Assembly (NCBI RefSeq): GCF_040545805.1
Contig: NZ_JBEPMO010000005.1
Coordinates: 122,279 to 186,278, forward strand
From: Moheibacter stercoris
GTDB lineage: Bacteria > Bacteroidota > Bacteroidia > Flavobacteriales > Weeksellaceae
DNA length: 64,000 nucleotides
Direction of reading: 5' to 3'
In this document: one piece after another, positions 43,781-53,476 of the stretch
Numbering within the stretch: position 1 is the stretch's first letter
Layout of the letters: each line of letters starts with the position of its first letter
Position numbers and translations under genes: made by a program
Notes under the pieces: model-generated
Told to the model about the DNA's origin: nothing
The model's database searches: none
What the model saw: only the letters and a program-made list of their open reading frames with translations

Positions 43781-43811
43781 GATTTAACACATTATTAATC
43801 TGTTCTATACA

Positions 43812-43841
43812 TTGTGGTTTTTATATTTTGTCGTAATTTTG
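43812..43841 (+). promoter_or_regulatory. Promoter of typA
   Basis: TTG (43812-43814), 19 nt, then TAATTTTG (43834-43841), a good Bacteroidetes promoter. The ATG at 43859 is 18 nt after the box, so the leader is very short. Confidence 0.8.
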
Positions 43842-43858
43842 CACCCTCAAATTTATTT

Positions 43859-45664
43859 ATGCAAAACATACGCAACATTGCGATTATCGCACACGTTGAC
43901 CACGGAAAAACTACTTTGGTCGACAAAATATTACATTCAACCAACGTTTTTCGTGAAAATCAAGAAGCTGGAGAATTGATCATGGACAATAATGATCAAG
44001 AGCGTGAACGTGGGATTACTATTTTCTCCAAAAATGTTTCTGTCGAGTATAAAGGAACTAAAATCAACGTTATCGATACTCCAGGCCACGCGGATTTTGG
44101 TGGTGAAGTAGAGCGTGTTTTGAAAATGGCCGATGGGGTTATTTTATTGGTCGATGCATTTGAAGGACCAATGCCTCAAACTCGTTTCGTTTTGCATAAA
44201 GCTTTGCAATTAGGATTAAAACCTTTGGTGGTTATCAATAAAGTAGACAAGCCAAACTGTCGTCCTGACGAAGTGCACGATGCAGTTTTTGATTTGTTCT
44301 TCAACTTAGATGCAACTGAAGAGCAATTGGAATTCCCAACTTTCTACGGATCATCTAAACAAGGATGGTTCAACACTGAAAATGTTCCAGCAGAAGATAT
44401 CACACCATTATTGGATGGAATCTTGGAACATGTTCCAGCTCCTGAAGTTTCAGAAGGAACTTTGCAAATGCAAATTACCTCTTTGGATTATTCGTCTTTC
44501 TTAGGACGAATTGCTGTAGGAAAAGTGGCGAGAGGTTCTATCAAAGAAGGTCAATGGATCAGTTTGATGAAACCAGATGGAACTGCAACCAAGCAAAAAG
44601 TAAAAGAATTGATGATTTTCGAAGGTTTAGGAAAAAAGAAAACCAACGAAGTTATCGCAGGAGATATTTGTGCGGTTGTGGGAATGGATAAATTCCAAAT
44701 TGGAGATACCATCGCCGATGCTGATAATCCAGAAGCTTTGCCAAGCATCAAGATAGACGAGCCAACGATGAATATGTCATTTGGGATCAACAATTCACCA
44801 TTCTTTGGTAAAGATGGGAAATTCGTTACCAGCCGTCACTTGGTGGAACGTTTGGAATCGGAATTGGAAAGAAACTTAGCATTAAGAATCGAACCAACCG
44901 ATGATTCAAACTCGTATTTGGTTTACGGTCGTGGTATCATGCACTTGTCGGTTTTGATTGAAACGATGAGAAGAGAAGGATACGAATTAACAGTAGGTCA
45001 ACCTCAAGTTATCATCAAAGAAATCGACGGAGTGAAATGTGAACCGTACGAAACTTTGGTGATCGACGTTCCTCAAGATTTCGCAAGTAAAGCGATTGAC
45101 TTGGTAACCCAACGCAAAGGGGATTTATTGATTATGGAATCCAAAGGAGAAAACCAACACTTGGAATTTGACATTCCATCGAGAGGTTTGATCGGATTGC
45201 GTTCTCAAATGTTAACAGCAACTGCAGGTGAAGCTGTAATGGCACACCGTTTCAGCGAATATAAACCATTGAAAGGGAAAATTCCTGGACGTTTAGCAGG
45301 TGTATTGATTAGCAAAGATCAAGGTGTTTCAACTCCTTATTCGATTGATAAATTACAAGATCGTGGAAAATTCTTCATCTCTCCAGGTGAGGAAGTTTAC
45401 ACAGGAATGATCATTGGTGAACATTCTCGTGACAACGATTTGGTAGTAAACGTAATCGAAGCCAAAAAATTGAACAATATGCGTGCTTCTGGTAAAGATG
45501 ATTCCAATGCAATTGCGCCAAAAATCGATATGTCTTTGGAGGAATGTATGGAATACATCCAAGCCGATGAATGTATCGAGGTGACTCCAAACTTCATTCG
45601 TTTGAGAAAAATTCACTTGAAAGAAGAAGACAGAAAACGTCAACAAAAAGTATTGGAATCTTAA
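43859..45664 (+). CDS. typA: Ribosome-associated GTPase TypA/BipA
   Basis: Translational GTPase of the EF-G group, involved in 50S assembly and stress adaptation. The ATG at 43859 (MQNIRNIAIIAHVDHGKTTL) is preferred over an upstream in-frame start at 43814 that falls inside the promoter; the product has 601 residues. G motifs: AHVDHGKTT (P-loop), RERGIT (switch I), DTPGHADFGGEV (switch II) and NKVDK. The EF-G-like domains 2, 3 and 5 and the BipA-specific C-terminal region (SRGLIGLRSQMLTATAGEAVM, EYKPLKGKIPGR) follow. It has its own promoter and terminator. Confidence 0.96.
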   Translation: MQNIRNIAIIAHVDHGKTTLVDKILHSTNVFRENQEAGELIMDNNDQERERGITIFSKNVSVEYKGTKINVIDTPGHADFGGEVERVLKMADGVILLVDAFEGPMPQTRFVLHKALQLGLKPLVVINKVDKPNCRPDEVHDAVFDLFFNLDATEEQLEFPTFYGSSKQGWFNTENVPAEDITPLLDGILEHVPAPEVSEGTLQMQITSLDYSSFLGRIAVGKVARGSIKEGQWISLMKPDGTATKQKVKELMIFEGLGKKKTNEVIAGDICAVVGMDKFQIGDTIADADNPEALPSIKIDEPTMNMSFGINNSPFFGKDGKFVTSRHLVERLESELERNLALRIEPTDDSNSYLVYGRGIMHLSVLIETMRREGYELTVGQPQVIIKEIDGVKCEPYETLVIDVPQDFASKAIDLVTQRKGDLLIMESKGENQHLEFDIPSRGLIGLRSQMLTATAGEAVMAHRFSEYKPLKGKIPGRLAGVLISKDQGVSTPYSIDKLQDRGKFFISPGEEVYTGMIIGEHSRDNDLVVNVIEAKKLNNMRASGKDDSNAIAPKIDMSLEECMEYIQADECIEVTPNFIRLRKIHLKEEDRKRQQKVLES

Positions 45665-45700
45665 TCTTTTTGTAAAAAGTATAATGTATAAAGTATTAAG

Positions 45701-45735
45701 TAAAGCTGCGATTTATCGTGGCTTTATTTTTTTTT
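45701..45735 (+). terminator. Rho-independent terminator after typA
   Basis: The stem TAAAGCTGCG / CGTGGCTTTA (two G-T pairs) with a 6-nt loop is followed by a run of T. Confidence 0.8.
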
Positions 45736-45859
45736 GAACAATTTGGAGGATATAGCTTTAAGTTAACAGTTCCATGCAATACGTTTAAAATTCTAATTGT
45801 TCATTTTGTATTGGACGAAATTTACTTGATACTATATACCAAATACCAAATACCTGCGA

Positions 45860-48304
45860 TTAAAAGAACGTCAACTTCAAGGTAGCCTTCACAAAGAAAT
45901 TCTGATCAAAGGTATCTTGCGAATAAGATCCAAATCGATAGTAAGCTCCAACACCCAAAATGCCATAAATCAATTGGTTCAATTCCAATCCTGCTTCTTG
46001 ATAATAATTTTTTGGAGTTTTAAACGAAATGTGTTGATGATCAATGGTGTTTTCCAAATCTCCAATCAATCCGCGGTAAATGAATTCTGGGAAAACTTCT
46101 TGATTTAAGAATCGGAATCCAGCGAATTTATGCGCCACATGAAACATTAGATATCGATCGGAATAGAATTCTCCCGGTTCCATGGTTTCAAAATTATTCA
46201 ATCCTGCTACTCCAAAATTCTTGAAAATTCGATCTTTCCCTTTGGAATTCCCCATTCCTTCATACAAATTGAAAATTGGGGTATCGCCAAAACTTGCTCC
46301 CGCTCGGAATTGGAAATTCGTTTGTCCGAAAAAAGTTCGATACAAATCCAAATAGGTGAAATCCAATTTGGTTGGCGTATAATCGGCATTGAATAGGTTG
46401 ACTCCTTGTGTCAAAGCCAAATAAAAGACTGGCATTCCGCTGCTGATCGTTACTTTTCCATAAGGTGTACGAACGTTTTGGTCTTTTGGAGCCCATCGGA
46501 GAGCCAATTGTGTATCAAATGATAAATAGGTTTCATCCAATCGATTGTCTTGGTATTGATAGGTAAATCCAGCTTTTTTTTCGTGGTAAATTCCAGCAAT
46601 TCGGAAGGTGAAATTTTGCCAGAAATCTTGCTGATAGCCAAAACTTGCGCGTTGGTATTTGTAGAAGTAATCGTTGTAAATATTGGTGAAATTATCGTTC
46701 AAATACTGAATGTAATTGTTTTGAAGCAAAATCGGATTTCGTCCAGAAGCTTCTACATCTTTGGCATATTCAGCGAAAATCTTTCCTGAATAAGGTTTGT
46801 TGACCAACCAATCAATTCCACCGCCGAACTTGAATTCCTTGTCTTTGAATCCATAGGCAGCGTATCCGTTGAAATAAATATTTTCATTGAATTTATAGTT
46901 CGTTCCACCACCAACGCCCAATCGGAAGCCTTCATAATCATTGTAGTGAAACAATTTGGTCAAGTCCAAATCGTAATTTCCAAGCGATAATTTTCCGCCA
47001 GAACTCAAGACTCTCAACAATCGGATGTTTCGGTCCATTTTGTATTTCTCACCAATAGAATCGATTGCGATATAGGTGTTTTTTTCCATTTCGGTCAAAA
47101 TGCTATCGCGGTATGCTTCCAAGGTTTCGTCAGATTGATCCATGGATTTGATGTCAATTTCGTTGGTGTATCCTTTGAATTCATTTCGTTCAAACTCAAC
47201 AGGAGAAAGAATGTCTTTGAAACTTGTTGTCAAATGCAACCAAACCTTTTCTTTCTTTTGGATGGTATCTATTCGTAAAGTTCCATCTGCCAAAATGGTG
47301 TCTTTGGACGTTGGATATGAAATTTCGCCACCATCCATGCGATAGCGTTGTTGTTGTGGAAACCAATAGTTGTCAAATAGCGTCCAATCCATCTCTAATT
47401 CAGCAACATTTTTGTCTGAAAGGTTTTCAGCATAAAATTTCCCTAAAGCAAAAGTTTCTTTGTCAATCCAAACTTTTCCTTTGATTTGTTGTTTGTTTTG
47501 AACTCTTTTTTGTGGAAAAAAGGAAACGATGATCATTTCTTTTCCTTCCAATTCTTCATAATCTGAAATTCGAAATCGATATTCGTTCAAACCCGCTAAA
47601 GAAACAGGATTGACAAATTGACGAAAGAAGAAATTAATTTTATCATCTGAAAAACTATGTGAAATCGGTTGCATGGCAACGAATTCATACAAAGGAATTT
47701 TCGTTCCAGAAATTCGAGTTGCTTTGACGATGTTTTTTGCACCGAATTGATTGGAAAACTTATGATCCATCGCACGTTCGCCCAACATCAAATGGCTTTT
47801 GTCCAATAATCGACGTACATCATTGTAACTAGAATCCGATTCATTTTTTGGGAACAAAATGTACGGCATAGAATCGGTTGCGGCAGTGACCAAAAATTTG
47901 CTATAACTTTTATATTGATAGGTTTTTAGGTTTTCAATGCTGTTTTTCTTCTGATTCTGAATGGATTTTCGGATGATATTTCGGGCTTCGGAATCGTCGT
48001 TGGTTATTTCGGTGGAGCTAAGTTGAATGGTGATCGGTTTTAGTTGAACGACCATATCCTTTCCATACACATATAATTTTTTCTCTTCGTAGCCATCATA
48101 ATTCAATTTGACCAAATTAACTCCAGTGGGAACTACAAATAATCCTTTGGAATTGGTTTTTCCCAATTCTTGATTGTCCTGATTGAGAACATAAACATCT
48201 TGTAGCGGTTGATCTTCCATAAAACCATCCATCACAATGATTTTGGTTTGGCTCCATAAAATTCCAGAGAAAAGAAGAAATACGAAAAGTAAATGTTTTG
48301 GCAT
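45860..48304 (-). CDS. DUF5686 outer-membrane protein with carboxypeptidase-regulatory-like domain
   Basis: An 814-residue protein from ATG 48304 (MPKHLLFVFLLFSGILWSQ, a signal peptide); the frame continues nine residues upstream but would bury the signal. The N-terminal ~90 residues form a carboxypeptidase-D regulatory-like beta-sandwich (VMDGFMEDQPLQDVYVLNQD, GLFVVPTGVNLVKLNYDGYE). DUF5686 follows, with ARNIIRKSIQNQKKN at the join. The C-terminal ~400 residues have alternating aromatic strands (NIYFNGYAAYGFKDKEFKFG, FQFRAGASFGD) and end TLKLTFF, like a large outer-membrane beta-barrel. The function is unknown. A TAAATTTG box lies upstream on the minus strand (48336 to 48329). Confidence 0.88.
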   Translation of the reverse strand: MPKHLLFVFLLFSGILWSQTKIIVMDGFMEDQPLQDVYVLNQDNQELGKTNSKGLFVVPTGVNLVKLNYDGYEEKKLYVYGKDMVVQLKPITIQLSSTEITNDDSEARNIIRKSIQNQKKNSIENLKTYQYKSYSKFLVTAATDSMPYILFPKNESDSSYNDVRRLLDKSHLMLGERAMDHKFSNQFGAKNIVKATRISGTKIPLYEFVAMQPISHSFSDDKINFFFRQFVNPVSLAGLNEYRFRISDYEELEGKEMIIVSFFPQKRVQNKQQIKGKVWIDKETFALGKFYAENLSDKNVAELEMDWTLFDNYWFPQQQRYRMDGGEISYPTSKDTILADGTLRIDTIQKKEKVWLHLTTSFKDILSPVEFERNEFKGYTNEIDIKSMDQSDETLEAYRDSILTEMEKNTYIAIDSIGEKYKMDRNIRLLRVLSSGGKLSLGNYDLDLTKLFHYNDYEGFRLGVGGGTNYKFNENIYFNGYAAYGFKDKEFKFGGGIDWLVNKPYSGKIFAEYAKDVEASGRNPILLQNNYIQYLNDNFTNIYNDYFYKYQRASFGYQQDFWQNFTFRIAGIYHEKKAGFTYQYQDNRLDETYLSFDTQLALRWAPKDQNVRTPYGKVTISSGMPVFYLALTQGVNLFNADYTPTKLDFTYLDLYRTFFGQTNFQFRAGASFGDTPIFNLYEGMGNSKGKDRIFKNFGVAGLNNFETMEPGEFYSDRYLMFHVAHKFAGFRFLNQEVFPEFIYRGLIGDLENTIDHQHISFKTPKNYYQEAGLELNQLIYGILGVGAYYRFGSYSQDTFDQNFFVKATLKLTFF

Positions 48305-48328
48305 ACTTGAATGCATTGAATTCGGTAA

Positions 48329-48336
48329 CAAATTTA
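48329..48336 (-). promoter_or_regulatory. Candidate -7 box for the DUF5686 gene
   Basis: The minus strand reads TAAATTTG, a perfect TAnnTTTG, 24 bases before the ATG. No clear -33 box. Confidence 0.4.
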
Positions 48337-48417
48337 ATCCAATTCAGATTATAAAATAATTAATATTTAGTCGATTGTAAACAATTCATCCACGAAAAAT
48401 GTCAATTCATCTACATT

Positions 48418-48425
48418 TATTTTTG
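48418..48425 (+). promoter_or_regulatory. Candidate -7 box before the TonB-receptor pseudogene
   Basis: TATTTTTG, 42 bases before the original ATG. No clear -33 box. It indicates that the gene was once normally expressed. Confidence 0.4.
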
Positions 48426-48467
48426 GAATGATTAGAAAACCTAGAATTTCGAACTAAAATTCGATCC

Positions 48468-50595
48468 ATGAAAAATATTTTATCCTTTCTGTTTCTCCTA
48501 ATTTCCTCTTAGATATGGTCACAGAATTTAATTTCTGGCAAAATATCGAGCTCTTCTGGAAGTCCTGCCAAAAATGTGAATGTTACCTTGGTTGGAACAT
48601 ACGATGGCACAACAACTGATGCGGAAGGGAATTTTTCTTTTGAAACGGAAGAATTGGGTGAAAGGGAATTGGAACTAGAAGGTGAAGGATTTGCCAGTCA
48701 AATTCTAGTAATAGAAATTCCTTTGAAAGCATCTATTGAAATTGAATTGGAAGAAGTAACCCAATTGGAAACAGCTGTTTTTACCGCTGGAACAATGCGT
48801 GCTGTGGGAAATACCAACGAAACGATGATGAGTTCTTTGGATGTGGTAACGACGGCAGGATCTGACGGAGATATCATCGCCGCGATGCAAACTTTGCCTG
48901 GAACGAACAATGTTTCGGAAGATGGTCGTTTGTTCATCAGAGGTGGAGAAGGAGAGGAGACGTCGATTTTTATTGACCGATTACGTGTTTTTCAACCTTA
49001 TTCGCAAACGGCGCCCAATACACCTGCGCGTGGTAGATATTCGCCTTTTTTGTTCAAAGGAATCAATTTTAGTACAGGCGGATACGAAGCTGCGTATGGT
49101 CAAGCTTTGTCGGGGATTTTGAGTTTGGAAACCCAAGATTTTCCGACAGAAAATAGCGTGGATTTGGGAATCATGACTTTGGGACTAAGTGCGGCTTTAA
49201 ACAAATCTTGGGAGAAAGATGCGCTAACAACGAGTTTGGCTTATTATAATTTGTGGCCAGCGATGCAGATGTTGAAAACACGCGATGAATTTACCCATGC
49301 GCCCGAAGGATATAGTGGAGAAGCGGTTTATCGTCATCAATTCAAAAATGGTTTGTATAAATCCTATATGGCAGCGGAATATTCGAAATTGGGTGTTTTG
49401 TACGAAGACATCAATTATGAGAATTTGGTTGATTTCAAATTGAAGAATACCAATTTGTATTGGAACAATTCCTATGTACATACTTTTCATCGGAATCTAG
49501 AAGGTTTTATTGGATTTTCTGTGGCGAAATCTGATACGGAAGTGGAACAGATGCAAAATGACTATCTGAAAGAGGATTGGGGATTCAACGCAAAAATGGA
49601 ATTGGATTGGAAATTGAATGCGAGAAATTTGGTCAAATTGGGTTCGGAATATATGGGCAGAGGAATTGAAAACGAAGAAGTTGAAACGAATTTGGTTTCA
49701 GATTTAGATGAAAATCTTTGGGCGGTTTATGCGGAACATACTTGGTATTTTGCTAGAAAATGGGGATTGAAAATGGGGATACGTTCAGAATATTCCGATT
49801 ATGTCAAGCAATGGAATGTTTCGCCAAGAGTTTCATTGGCCTATAAAATCAATCGATACCATAATATTTCGGCATTTTATGGAGAATTCTTTCAATCTCC
49901 GATCGATGAAATGGGTTATGATCAACCCAATGGTTTTATGAAATCACGCCAATATTTATTGAATTATTTCTATCAAAAAGAGAAGCAAACTGTACGAATG
50001 GAGGTTTATCAGAAAGACTATTCAGATTTAATCCGAAATACAACGGAAGGAAAGATTTTCCAAAATGGAATCGGCTATGCGCGCGGTTTGGATTTCTTTT
50101 GGCGAAACAATGGATCGCATTTCAAAAATGTACAATATTGGGTTTCTTATTCGTACATCGATACGAAACGTTTGTACCAAGACTTTCCTGAAGAAACGCA
50201 GCCGAGTTTTGTAGCCAATCATAATTTGTCCTTGGTGGGGAAATATTGGATTCAGAAGTGGCGCTCACAATTGGGTATGACCTATCAGTTTGCTTCGGGA
50301 CGACCTTATCATAATCCAAATTCCAATGAATTTATGAGTGGGAAAACAAAGGAATTTTCAGAACGTTCATCTCAGTTGGGCGTATTTGATTGATCAGCAG
50401 AAGATTTTGTATTTCTCGATTTCCAATCCAATGGGAATTCAAAATGTCAATGGTTATTCTTATGCTCATTCACCCGATCAAAATGGATTTTACCAAAGAA
50501 TGGAACAAAAACCATCGATGGATCGATTTTTCTTCATTGGTTTTTTCTGGACAATTAGCGAAAACAAAAACCGAAATCAGTTGGATACTTTGTAA
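48468..50595 (+). pseudogene. TonB-dependent receptor, disrupted by an in-frame stop and a frameshift
   Basis: The original protein would begin MKNILSFLFLLISS at 48468, but codon 15 (48510-48512) is TAG, in the middle of the signal peptide; the frame resumes with IWSQNLISGKISS. A carboxypeptidase-like N-domain (~20-95), a plug domain (AVFTAGTMRA, GDIIAAMQTLPGTNNV, LFIRGGEGEETSIFIDRL) and a long barrel follow. At the T run 50355-50358 one extra base shifts the frame to a stop at 50393. The true C-terminus (NVHLSWAYLIDQQKI to FFIGFFWTISENKN) continues in another frame to 50595. Without a signal peptide the remaining protein could not reach the outer membrane. Two independent lesions make decay more likely than sequencing error, although the frameshift alone could be an error. 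Confidence 0.88.
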
Positions 50596-50606
50596 GAAAA
50601 AAATAT

Positions 50607-50803
50607 TTAGGATATAGGTTGTAAAACTTTTTTGATTAAAACAATTTGGCCTAAATGGTAATAACTATGTTCTATCATGGCGTCAATGTTTCTGTTGTAG
50701 GAGCTATATTTTCCAATTCGTTTTTAAAATTTGTATTGGCAATCCAGGTTCCGATTACAATAACTTCGCGAAATCTTTTGGCAAGTTGGAGCTGGTTTTT
50801 CAT
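50607..50803 (-). pseudogene. DinB-like (DUF1572-type) gene with its middle deleted
   Basis: From the ATG at 50803 the minus strand reads MKNQLQLAKRFREVIVIG, then TWIANTNFKNELENIA, the usual start of a DinB/DUF1572-type protein, and hits a stop soon after. In another frame it continues NRNIDAMIEHSYYHLGQIVL and IKKVLQPIS to a TAA at 50607; this is the normal C-terminus with the HSYYHLGQ motif. The ~66 codons present compare with roughly 150-180 in intact relatives, so about 100 codons are missing between residue ~33 and the C-terminal segment. It is an internal deletion remnant between the TonB-receptor pseudogene and the DUF2071 gene. Confidence 0.75.
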
Positions 50804-50819
50804 AAGGTTTAATTAGGAT

Positions 50820-51569
50820 TTAATAAATCAGTTTGCCATGTTTTACTTTTATTTCAGAACCTTCTGCTAAAATTACAGATTTTGGTTTTTCGAATGATAA
50901 AAAATTGAATTCTGGACCGTATATAGTGCCAAAATCAACATCAATTGAATAGTCCTTGACTTTATATACTTCCCATTTAGGATGCTCGACTTCGTATTCG
51001 GATGTTTTTTCATTTGTAATCTTCGTATAGCCCCAATAATGTTCTGTTATAAATTCCTCTTCGCTACCACTTTTCATTACACTTGAATTTTTATCGGCAT
51101 AGACTCTAAACGAATTCCAACGATCTTTTTTCCATTCGTATTCTACAGTCAAAGTATCTTCGGAAGTTAACCATTGATGCCTCATTGGCATAGTTTCATA
51201 CTTCTCTTTGTAAATCCTATTTGCAACTAATGTCAATGCTAGTTTAGGTACAATTTCTTTTATGAAAACAACTCCACGTTTCCATTCGCCTCCTTCTTTG
51301 TATCGAACATAGAATCTAAGATTTACTTCTTCGAAATTTTTATGAAACGGAATTTTAAATCCTTTAACCTTCGTTTCCTTGAACATAAATCCAACCAAAC
51401 TAACGTAGCATACGCCATTCCATAAATCTATCTCTGTCTTTGGAGGTAAATAATGGACAAGTAATTTCTCGTCAACCGCATAATTAGCCATTGCTAACTT
51501 TCTCCATTCAGCTTGTAAAAAGGTTTTGCTCCTATTTTGTTTTGGATGGGTTAAAACGTTGTTTTCCAT
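50820..51569 (-). CDS. DUF2071 (YqjF-like) protein
   Basis: A 249-residue soluble protein. The DUF2071 family signature appears near the start, with FLQAEWRKLAMANYAVDEKLL (about 18-38) followed by HYLPPKTEIDLWNGVCYVSLVGFMF, then VNLRFYVRYKEGGEWKRGVVFIKEIVP and WNSFRVYADKNSSV. Proteins of this family have an acetoacetate-decarboxylase-like fold, but no enzymatic role has been shown. It appears intact, unlike the genes on either side, and lies 17 bases upstream of the DinB remnant on the same strand. Confidence 0.87.
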   Translation of the reverse strand: MENNVLTHPKQNRSKTFLQAEWRKLAMANYAVDEKLLVHYLPPKTEIDLWNGVCYVSLVGFMFKETKVKGFKIPFHKNFEEVNLRFYVRYKEGGEWKRGVVFIKEIVPKLALTLVANRIYKEKYETMPMRHQWLTSEDTLTVEYEWKKDRWNSFRVYADKNSSVMKSGSEEEFITEHYWGYTKITNEKTSEYEVEHPKWEVYKVKDYSIDVDFGTIYGPEFNFLSFEKPKSVILAEGSEIKVKHGKLIY

Positions 51570-51647
51570 TGGATATGTTTCTAATAAATTTTACAATATA
51601 GTTAATTCACATAAATAGCCAAAACCATCCTCACATTTCATTTGTAT

Positions 51648-52111
51648 TCATTCATTTTGTTTATTGTAAATTATGTCATATTGTATAGAGAAAATACCAT
51701 TTTGACTATGATGTTCTTCTGTAAGGTATTCTATCAATTTGTAGGGTTGTCCAGTTTCAAGATATTTAATTTCAACACTAAAAGCCTGACCTGTTTTTTC
51801 AGAGTATGTGTATTTTACTAATCTGTTTTTATTGTCGTAATATTCAGTCAAATAACCATCAAGTAATTTTCTACTTATAGGCTTTTTTGTTTTTTTTCGT
51901 AAGAATTACTTGATTAAAAATAACTTGGTTGAAAATGCAGAAACTTCTTTTGAACAAATTCTAAATCAGTCCCCAATTGATACATTAACATATCGATTCT
52001 TTCTGTGTGTATTTCATCTCCAATATAGCAATTCGCTTTGAACACATAATTTTGAGAATAAATTACATTTGAGAATACAATAAATAATATGACAGATAAT
52101 TTTGTTAGCAT
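51648..52111 (-). pseudogene. Small secreted-protein gene broken by two +1 frameshifts
   Basis: From ATG 52111 a signal peptide is encoded (MLTKLSVILFIVFSNVIYSQ), then NYVFKANCYIGDEIHTERID and a stop near 51914. Skipping one base at the T/A run 51932-51935 opens FNQVIFNQVILTKK; skipping one more at 51890-51897 opens KKPISRKLLDGYLTEYYDNKN, which joins the next open segment ending at 51648 (YTYSEKTGQAFSVEIKYLE). Removing both extra bases gives one continuous ~155-residue protein. The reconstruction is mine; two separate small genes are the alternative. The C-terminal part resembles MORN-like antitoxin or variant-repeat segments (YYDNKNRLVKYTY). No function is proposed. Confidence 0.55.
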
Positions 52112-52132
52112 CAAATGATTCGTAATTAACAT

Positions 52133-52309
52133 AAGGTTTTAAATATTTATTATAAGAACAAAGCTTTTAATTTTTTCGTTAAACCAAATGTCGCAAAACC
52201 CTTGTTTTATTTGGTGCCTTCTTCATCTGTCGCTAGGGTTGCGGGTAAATGGTAGCTCTTTTGCATTTTTGTTTGGCTTTGTGCAGTTGGAAAAAATGCA
52301 AATGTGCTA
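52133..52309. other. Structured noncoding region downstream of jetD
   Basis: Two hairpins are visible. ACCAAAT / ATTTGGT (about 52182-52215) encloses AAAAC/GTTTT. TTTGCATTTTT / AAAAATGCAAA (about 52261-52302) has a ~20-nt loop. Between them is GGTTGCGGGTAAATGGTAGC. The second hairpin could end the jet transcript, but it lacks a clean T run on the minus strand. Confidence 0.45.
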
Positions 52310-53476
52310 TCAAAAGTGCTGGCTCATTTTCATTTTTAAAAAAAACTCATTCACATAATCAAATGGAATTTTTTCTTGCTCTAAACGCCAGTTGTTTGTT
52401 TTTAAGATGTCGTAAAGTTGTTGTTCTTCGTTTGTCAGGTTTAGTTTTGTTGAAATGTTTGTCGATGTACCTTTGTCCTCTTCAAAAAACTTGTCAAAGG
52501 TTTGTTTATCCATTAAAACGCTTTTTGTCTGTGGAAAGTAACCTCTGAATTGTGATAAGATTTCAAAACCTTGTACATCAATGTCTCCCCAATAAAGCAA
52601 TTCAAGGTTGTCAAACCAATGTACATTTTTAAGATTGTAAACGCTGTATCCGCTCCCGAATATCGCAATCGTTTTATCCATTGTGGGAAGTGTCAATGTG
52701 GTATAAAGTGTTGTTTTGTTTTCTACAACTAAAACTTTTCGGACTGGTAAATTCAATTTTTCAAATTGGCTGACAGGAATGGCAATATCGTCAATACCTG
52801 AAAAGAAATTTTGGCTGATTTCCTTATCAAGAAATTTAAAGCGGATTTGAGGCTCGGCAAATTTCAGATTAAATCGCTTTTCAAACTCTTTTTCTTCGAT
52901 GTTGATATGTTCTGAAATAAGTAAATCAATTAATTCTCTGATTACTGTTTTATTCCTTTCAACAAACTTGGTGTGAACTTTTATCGGTAATTCTCTTACA
53001 TACAAATTGGGTTTGGGATTTTGTTTGAAGTATTCGCATACTTTCAAAATGCTTTTCCATTCTGTTTGATTCGCAATTACTTTCATTGGATTTTTGAATA
53101 TCCATTCTTTTAATTCGGGAAAAGCATTGATAATTTTCTCAACGTTTATTTTGAATAACTCCACTTCTTTTTCTTTACCCAAAAACTTCAAAAAATCTTT
53201 TTCAGTATCAAAGAAAATAGAAGTTGGCAAGTCTTGTACGCCTAATGATTTTGTTTTTACTTTCTGAAATTCCAATGTGTAGCCAAATCCTTTTTTCTCT
53301 TTGGATTGGCTAACGATTTGTTGAATTTCTTTTTCAAACTCTTGCAATGATGATTTCGTATAAGACTTATCTCCACGAATAACCAATTTTTCAAATGGTT
53401 TATTTTCAACCAAAGATTGAAGAAAAGAAATGTATTTTCTTTCAGTTTTGTTCTTTATTTCTTGTGGCGTAATCAT
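52310..53476 (-). CDS. jetD: Wadjet system protein JetD (Toprim nuclease subunit)
   Basis: Nuclease subunit of the Wadjet anti-plasmid system. 388 residues: an N-terminal DUF3322-like region (~1-190) and a C-terminal DUF2220/Toprim region with VLVVENKTTLYTTLTLP (~245-261, Toprim glutamate), TIAIFGSGYSVYNL and the acidic motif YWGDIDVQGFEILS (297-303 core). In studied Wadjet systems JetD cleaves small circular DNA after the SMC complex has extruded it. Its start overlaps the end of jetC by 4 nt, so translation is coupled. Last gene of the operon. Confidence 0.93.
   Translation of the reverse strand: MITPQEIKNKTERKYISFLQSLVENKPFEKLVIRGDKSYTKSSLQEFEKEIQQIVSQSKEKKGFGYTLEFQKVKTKSLGVQDLPTSIFFDTEKDFLKFLGKEKEVELFKINVEKIINAFPELKEWIFKNPMKVIANQTEWKSILKVCEYFKQNPKPNLYVRELPIKVHTKFVERNKTVIRELIDLLISEHINIEEKEFEKRFNLKFAEPQIRFKFLDKEISQNFFSGIDDIAIPVSQFEKLNLPVRKVLVVENKTTLYTTLTLPTMDKTIAIFGSGYSVYNLKNVHWFDNLELLYWGDIDVQGFEILSQFRGYFPQTKSVLMDKQTFDKFFEEDKGTSTNISTKLNLTNEEQQLYDILKTNNWRLEQEKIPFDYVNEFFLKMKMSQHF

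Noticed and set aside
43814..43858. Upstream start for TypA
   Set aside because: It would place the start inside the promoter; MQNIRNIAIIAHVDHG at 43859 is the normal TypA N-terminus.
50338..50595. Independent small protein
   Set aside because: It is the C-terminal part of the TonB-dependent receptor in the shifted frame.
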